From the NCBI GenBank assembly GCA_001003725.1, contig LCPR01000005.1, positions 62,001-126,000 of the forward strand: 64,000 nucleotides of DNA, read 5' to 3'. Under the pieces are notes generated by a model. That model did no database searches and was not told where the DNA came from. It saw only the letters and a program-made list of their open reading frames with translations. The stretch is from Candidatus Saccharibacteria bacterium GW2011_GWC2_48_9 (lineage in GTDB: Bacteria > Patescibacteriota > Saccharimonadia > Saccharimonadales > Saccharimonadaceae). Every line of letters starts with the position of its first letter. The first letter of the stretch is position 1. Both the position numbers and the translations under genes were made by a program. Positions 59,963-64,000 of the stretch are shown in pieces.

Positions 59963-60340
59963 ATGTCTGATGAATTTGCAGAGTTTGTCGCCCATTTGAC
60001 GGACAACGCCCGTACTAGCCTGTATCATGCAGATTCTATTGCCCGTGGCTATGGCAGTAAATTTATAGGTACAGAACATCTGCTGCTCGGTGTACTCGCG
60101 CAAGGTTCTAGTGTTGGTGCGAAGGTATTGGCCGATGCAGGGGTTACTCTCGATAAAGCCGAGGTCGCTTTAGGCTTAAAGCCGGTAGTGCAGGCGGTAC
60201 ACGTAGGGGTTAATACACTTAGCGAGACCGCAAAAGTGACGCTCCGTATGAGCTGGCAGGTCGCACAGGAGTACAATCAGGACTCGCTTGGCACAGAGCA
60301 TATTCTACAGTACTGCTTGCCGATATGGGCGTTGACGTAG
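59963..60340 (+). CDS. clpC: ClpC ATPase, N-terminal part (frame broken near 60315)
   Basis: This frame encodes the Clp N-domain: two repeats of the Clp_N motif ('FAEFVAHLTDNARTSLYHADSIARGYGSKFIGTEHLLLGVLA' and 'LSETAKVTLRMSWQVAQEYNQDSLGTEHIL'). ClpC unfolds proteins for the ClpP protease. After 'GTEHIL' (about 60309) the frame ends in 'QYCLPIWALT' and stops at 60340, while the expected ClpC sequence resumes in another frame (VLLADMGVDVEAV) from about 60313. About 11 residues (bases of form 3n+1) seem to be missing. Start ATG 59963 follows GGAGGAAAC. See the 3' part. Confidence 0.85.
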   Translation: MSDEFAEFVAHLTDNARTSLYHADSIARGYGSKFIGTEHLLLGVLAQGSSVGAKVLADAGVTLDKAEVALGLKPVVQAVHVGVNTLSETAKVTLRMSWQVAQEYNQDSLGTEHILQYCLPIWALT

Positions 60341-62406
60341 AGGCTGTATCTGGCGACCTCGAGTCGTTCTTTACGCGGCAGAACAATCTAGAGTCACAAG
60401 ATATCGTCATAGAATCGGAAAAACAGCGACGAAAGCCAAGTATACTTGATACGTTTGGCGTTGATCTTACCGCGAAGGCGCGAGCCGGTGGATTAGACCC
60501 CGTGATAGGTCGCGATGCGCAGGTGGAGCGCATGGTGACAATACTGAGCCGCCGCACAAAAAACAATCCCGTGCTGATAGGTGAGCCGGGAGTTGGTAAA
60601 ACGGCAATTGTCGAGGGACTTGCGCAAAGGATTGCAACCGAAGAGGTACCAGACCATTTGCTCGATAAGCGGATCGTGCAGCTCGACCTTGCGGCTATGA
60701 TAGCTGGCACGAAATATCGTGGAGAGTTCGAGGATAGGCTGAAGAAGGTTGTTTTGGCACTCAAAGAACAACAACACTCGATTGTGTTTATAGACGAGTT
60801 GCACTTGCTCGTAGGTGCCGGGGCAGCAGAGGGCGCACTCGATGCCGCAAACTTACTGAAGCCTGCACTCGCACGTGGTGAGATGCGCCTCATAGGGGCA
60901 ACCACGCTCGATGAGTACCGTCGGCATATCGAAAAAGATTCAGCACTTGAACGACGTTTCCAGACGATTAAGGTGCCAGAGCCAAGTATTCGCGATACTA
61001 TCGCTATTGTTAAGGGGCTACGACCGTACTACGAAAAACATCATGGAGTAAGCATGAGCGACGAGGTAATCGAAGATGCCGTGCATATGGCCGATCGTTA
61101 CATCAAGGACAGGTTTATGCCCGACAAAGCTATCGACGTGATAGACGAGGCGGCAGCACTTATACGGGTGAAGCACGGCAAGAAGCCGAGCAAAATTCGC
61201 GATTACACCAGAGAGCTAAAGCAGCTGAATGAGAAAATGGAAGAAGCTGTGGCCAGCGAAGAGTATGAACGTGCGGCGCTTTATAAAACTCGCATAAGCC
61301 AACTGCAGTCACAGGTAAATGAGTTGCGTGAAGAGGCTGAGAAAAAATCACCCGTCAAGCTGCTAAGCGATGACGCGGCGCGCGCTGTATCGGTAATGAC
61401 GGGCATACCCGCTACTAGAGTTCAGAAAAATGAAGCCAGAATTCTGTCACAACTTGAAAAGCATTTGTCCAAGCAAGTTATCGGCCAAGATGAAGCCGTA
61501 GCCAAGGTGGCGCGTGCGATTCGCCGTAGCCGTAGCGGAGTCGGTACCGATAAGCGACCGATCGGTTCATTTGTATTTATGGGTCCAACCGGAGTGGGCA
61601 AGACAGAGTTAGCTCGGGTGATAGCGCGCGAGGTATTTGGTAGTGACGAAGCACTTATCAAGATAGATATGAGTGAGTTTGCCGAAAAGCACAATACATC
61701 GCGACTGCTTGGTGCGCCTGCAGGCTATGTGGGTTACGAAGACGGTGGCCATTTGACCGACAAAATACGACGACAGCCATATAGCGTCGTACTATTTGAT
61801 GAAATCGAAAAAGCGCATCCTTCGGTGTTCCATATGCTGCTGCAGCTACTCGAAGACGGTAAACTGACCGACGCTTCTGGCCGCACGGTTGATTTTACCA
61901 ACACGGTGATTATTCTCACTAGCAACCTTGGTGCAGAAGCAATGCGACGAGAAGCAACACTCGGGTTCGACTTGAAAACTAAGCAAGATGAAAACGAACT
62001 CGATCAATTGCATGCCCGCAATGCCGCGTCGGCTCGAGAAGCGCTGGCTGATTTCATGCGACCAGAGCTTATTAATCGGTTTGACGGCATTATCACATTC
62101 CGTGCACTGACCCGCAAAGAGGTGTCAAGGATATTTGACCGTCTTATAGATGAGCTAAGGGAGCGATTGGTGAAGAAGGGTGTTGCACTGGTCGTCAAAC
62201 CGGCAGCAAAGCGTTTGCTCATAGACCATGGGTACGACCGCGACAATGGCGCACGGCCACTGAGGCGTGTTCTTGAGGATGAGTTAGAGCACGAGATAGC
62301 CGAAGGCGTGATAAGTGGCGCATTTGCAAAAGGTGCCATAGTGACGGCGAGTACAAAACAAGGAAAAGTGGTGGTGGCAGGTGATTACGAGCACGCGTCG
62401 AAGTAG
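60325..62406 (+). CDS. clpC: ClpC ATPase, C-terminal part (second frame)
   Basis: This frame carries the two AAA+ modules of ClpC: D1 with 'GEPGVGKTAIVEGLAQRI', 'VFIDELHLLVGAGAAEGALDAANLLKPALARGE', the UVR-like middle coil ('LNEKMEEAVASEEYERAALYKTRISQLQSQ'), and D2 with 'GPTGVGKTELARVIAREVFG', 'LFDEIEKAHPSVFHMLLQLLEDG' and 'LINRFDGIITF'. The ATG at 60325 is an internal codon of the full gene, with no ribosome site. Restored for the missing bases, ClpC would be about 825 residues, its usual length. It is transcribed from the CIRCE-controlled promoter. The next gene starts inside its end. Confidence 0.9.
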   Translation: MGVDVEAVSGDLESFFTRQNNLESQDIVIESEKQRRKPSILDTFGVDLTAKARAGGLDPVIGRDAQVERMVTILSRRTKNNPVLIGEPGVGKTAIVEGLAQRIATEEVPDHLLDKRIVQLDLAAMIAGTKYRGEFEDRLKKVVLALKEQQHSIVFIDELHLLVGAGAAEGALDAANLLKPALARGEMRLIGATTLDEYRRHIEKDSALERRFQTIKVPEPSIRDTIAIVKGLRPYYEKHHGVSMSDEVIEDAVHMADRYIKDRFMPDKAIDVIDEAAALIRVKHGKKPSKIRDYTRELKQLNEKMEEAVASEEYERAALYKTRISQLQSQVNELREEAEKKSPVKLLSDDAARAVSVMTGIPATRVQKNEARILSQLEKHLSKQVIGQDEAVAKVARAIRRSRSGVGTDKRPIGSFVFMGPTGVGKTELARVIAREVFGSDEALIKIDMSEFAEKHNTSRLLGAPAGYVGYEDGGHLTDKIRRQPYSVVLFDEIEKAHPSVFHMLLQLLEDGKLTDASGRTVDFTNTVIILTSNLGAEAMRREATLGFDLKTKQDENELDQLHARNAASAREALADFMRPELINRFDGIITFRALTRKEVSRIFDRLIDELRERLVKKGVALVVKPAAKRLLIDHGYDRDNGARPLRRVLEDELEHEIAEGVISGAFAKGAIVTASTKQGKVVVAGDYEHASK

Positions 62407-63397
62407 CGGTAGTGCCCCGGCGATAGTAAGCCTTATCGCGACTATACTGTTTTTGGCTGCGGCAGGTTGGCTATTTCTCAATCGCCAGTATGTTCTTGAC
62501 CAGATTGTCGTGTGGCAGTACTCGCCAACCAAAAGTATCGAACAGCTGGTAACAGAATCAGGCATGGGTGAAAAAGGAAGGTTCTATTTCTACGCTTCTC
62601 GTCCCGTACTCAGCGATGCATCGAGTTTTAACCAGGAGTGCAAGCGCCAAGAGGAAAGCAGTGCCATCTTAGGATGTTACAGCGGCAGGAAAATATTTAT
62701 CTATGATATTGCCGATGAGCGACTGGCCGGTATTAAAGAAGTGACGGCTGCTCACGAGATGCTACATGCCGCCTATGAACGTATGCCAGAGGAGGAGAAG
62801 TCGCGCGTCAATTCGCTGCTCGACGTGGAGTACCAAAAAGTCCTCGCCCAGTCCGACGACGACGCACTGAAAGAAAGGATGGCATATTATGCCAGAACTG
62901 AGCCGGGTGAGCATAATAATGAACTACATTCTATTATTGCGACAGAAGTAAAAACTGTGAGCTCAGGGCTCGAGGAACACTATGACACCTACTTCGACGA
63001 CAGGCAGAAAGTCGTCGCTCTGCATGGTTCATATAACTCAAAGTTTGAAGAACTGAGGCAAAGCTCTGAGCAGCTTAAGACTGAGCTCGAAACACTGTCC
63101 GATGATATTAACATCTCTTCTGATCAATATAACGCCGATATTTCTTCGCTCAACGCCGACATTGAACAGTTCAATGCACAAGCAGACACGGGAACTTACG
63201 CCACCGAAACAGAGTTTCAGGCTGCACGAGCTGCGTTGCTCTCGCGTGTCGATGAGCTGAAGCAGCGGCGAGAGGTAATAGATGTCAAAATAGCAAATTA
63301 CGAAGCAAAGAGACTCTCGTACAACAAAACAGTCGATGAATCGAACAGTTTAACGCGCTCACTTGATAGTAGCTTGGCCCCTGCGCCAAGTATCTAA
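62381..63397 (+). CDS. Membrane-anchored protein with HExxH motif (putative metalloprotease)
   Basis: A 338-residue protein: one N-terminal membrane helix (SLIATILFLAAAGWLFL), an extracellular region with paired cysteines (NQECKRQ, AILGCYS) and 'AAHEMLHAAYERM', in which H125-E126-x-x-H129 is a zinc-metallopeptidase motif. A long coiled coil fills residues about 190-320 (EELRQSSEQLKTELETLSDDI). The third zinc ligand cannot be assigned. The start is GTG at 62381, overlapping the clpC end by 26 bases. It may be a surface protease that acts on host or self proteins; the function is inference. Confidence 0.7.
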   Translation: MITSTRRSSGSAPAIVSLIATILFLAAAGWLFLNRQYVLDQIVVWQYSPTKSIEQLVTESGMGEKGRFYFYASRPVLSDASSFNQECKRQEESSAILGCYSGRKIFIYDIADERLAGIKEVTAAHEMLHAAYERMPEEEKSRVNSLLDVEYQKVLAQSDDDALKERMAYYARTEPGEHNNELHSIIATEVKTVSSGLEEHYDTYFDDRQKVVALHGSYNSKFEELRQSSEQLKTELETLSDDINISSDQYNADISSLNADIEQFNAQADTGTYATETEFQAARAALLSRVDELKQRREVIDVKIANYEAKRLSYNKTVDESNSLTRSLDSSLAPAPSI

Positions 63398-63417
63398 GTA
63401 GGGTATACTTGTGATAT

Positions 63418-64000
63418 ATGGCAAAGCCAAAACAACAATTTGTGTGCCAGCAGTGTGCAGCAACGTATTCAAAATGGATGGGACGCTGTGAGAACTGCGG
63501 CGAATGGAATACGCTTGTCGAACAAGCACCCGTGCAAGCGGGCAAGTCTGCTGTAGATCGCAGTAGCGCGAGTGGTTCGGTGTTGGCCGCTCAAACGCTG
63601 GGCTCTATCGACCCAGAAGAGCGTATAGGCCGCTTAGCGACTGGTATTGCTGATTTGGATACGGTGTTAGGCGGTGGTGTGCTCCCTGGGGGTGTGACAC
63701 TGCTAGCTGGTCAACCGGGTATGGGTAAAAGTACGCTTTTGCTGCAAGTTTCGGCACACATCGCGAAAAGCCATAGCGTACTGTATGCCAGCGGTGAAGA
63801 ATCTGCACATCAAGTAAAGCAGCGGGCGGAGCGTCTTGGCGCGCACGGAGAAGAGCAGCTGGGATTTGTCTCTTCTACGAGTGCAGATGATATTGCTGCG
63901 ACCATAAGAAGCGGTAAGTACCAGCTAATCGTCATCGACTCAATCCAAACATTAAGTCTCGCTGAGATAAGTTCTGCACCCGGAACGGTCAGTCAGATTA
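63418..64000 (+). CDS. radA: DNA repair protein RadA, N-terminal part (runs off right edge)
   Basis: The first 194 residues are in the window. A four-cysteine zinc finger (FVCQQCAATYSKWMGRCENCGEW) leads into the RecA-like core with 'GGGVLPGGVTLLAGQPGMGKSTLLLQV' (Walker A), 'YASGEESAHQVKQRAERLG' and 'LIVIDSIQTL' (Walker B). RadA processes branch-migrating recombination intermediates. TATACT (63404-63409) ends eight bases before the ATG. The remaining Lon-like domain lies beyond position 64000. Confidence 0.93.
   Translation, partial: MAKPKQQFVCQQCAATYSKWMGRCENCGEWNTLVEQAPVQAGKSAVDRSSASGSVLAAQTLGSIDPEERIGRLATGIADLDTVLGGGVLPGGVTLLAGQPGMGKSTLLLQVSAHIAKSHSVLYASGEESAHQVKQRAERLGAHGEEQLGFVSSTSADDIAATIRSGKYQLIVIDSIQTLSLAEISSAPGTVSQI

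Overview
The window reads as chromosomal DNA of a Patescibacteria (CPR) bacterium, most likely Saccharibacteria (TM7). This is inferred from gene content and order, not from a database search. The signs are a compact genome with short intergenic gaps, a type IV pilus ATPase with pilins, a split transketolase, PfkB-type sugar kinases with aldolases instead of a classical PfkA pathway, many small membrane-anchored proteins, and ribosomal, tRNA-charging and repair genes in short operons. The standard genetic code fits every gene; TGA acts as stop.

Positions 1 to about 5.2 kb are an AT-richer accessory region. It opens with the N-terminus of a large serine recombinase cut off by the left edge, followed by interleaved inverted repeats, three small minus-strand genes, a structured and probably transcribed non-coding segment, a small membrane protein, two unrecognised plus-strand genes, a HAD-like protein and a decayed small gene. 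Positions 5.2-15.7 kb hold small secreted or membrane proteins, a zinc-ribbon membrane protein that looks acquired, a GT2 glycosyltransferase, an SRAP-fold protein without its catalytic cysteine, two type IV pilin-like proteins with different C-terminal modules, an ASCH protein, a PAP2 phosphatase, RmuC and an aquaporin.

Positions 15.7-35.7 kb carry pheS and a frame-broken pheT, an ABC exporter, an FKBP isomerase, thioredoxin reductase, GDPD, pyrophosphatase, NUDIX, RelA/SpoT, then central carbon genes (gapA, rpiB-rpe-tktN-tktC-fba, pfkB), a SLOG protein and uvrB. Positions 35.7-50.4 kb carry an inactive HtrA-like membrane protein, gatC-gatA-(HEPN-like)-gatB, a P-loop kinase, galU, dnaE, a SpoU methylase, pilB and rplS. 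Positions 50.4-64 kb carry an RNase HII-YraN fusion, an M1 aminopeptidase, a secreted HNH nuclease, a GNAT protein, a PfkB-class I aldolase fusion, nusA with a leader attenuator, clpC behind a CIRCE operator (frame-broken), a membrane HExxH protein and the start of radA.

The genes suggest a fermenting, host-dependent cell. The non-oxidative pentose phosphate enzymes and two PfkB-plus-aldolase sets feed GAPDH. Pilins with lectin-like domains, secreted nuclease and peptidases point to contact with, and scavenging from, a host cell. Two patterns run through the window: many genes have a TATACT-like -10 box 6-9 bases before the start codon, implying leaderless mRNAs; and three genes (pheT, clpC and the HtrA-like gene) are broken by small indels, which may be assembly errors.
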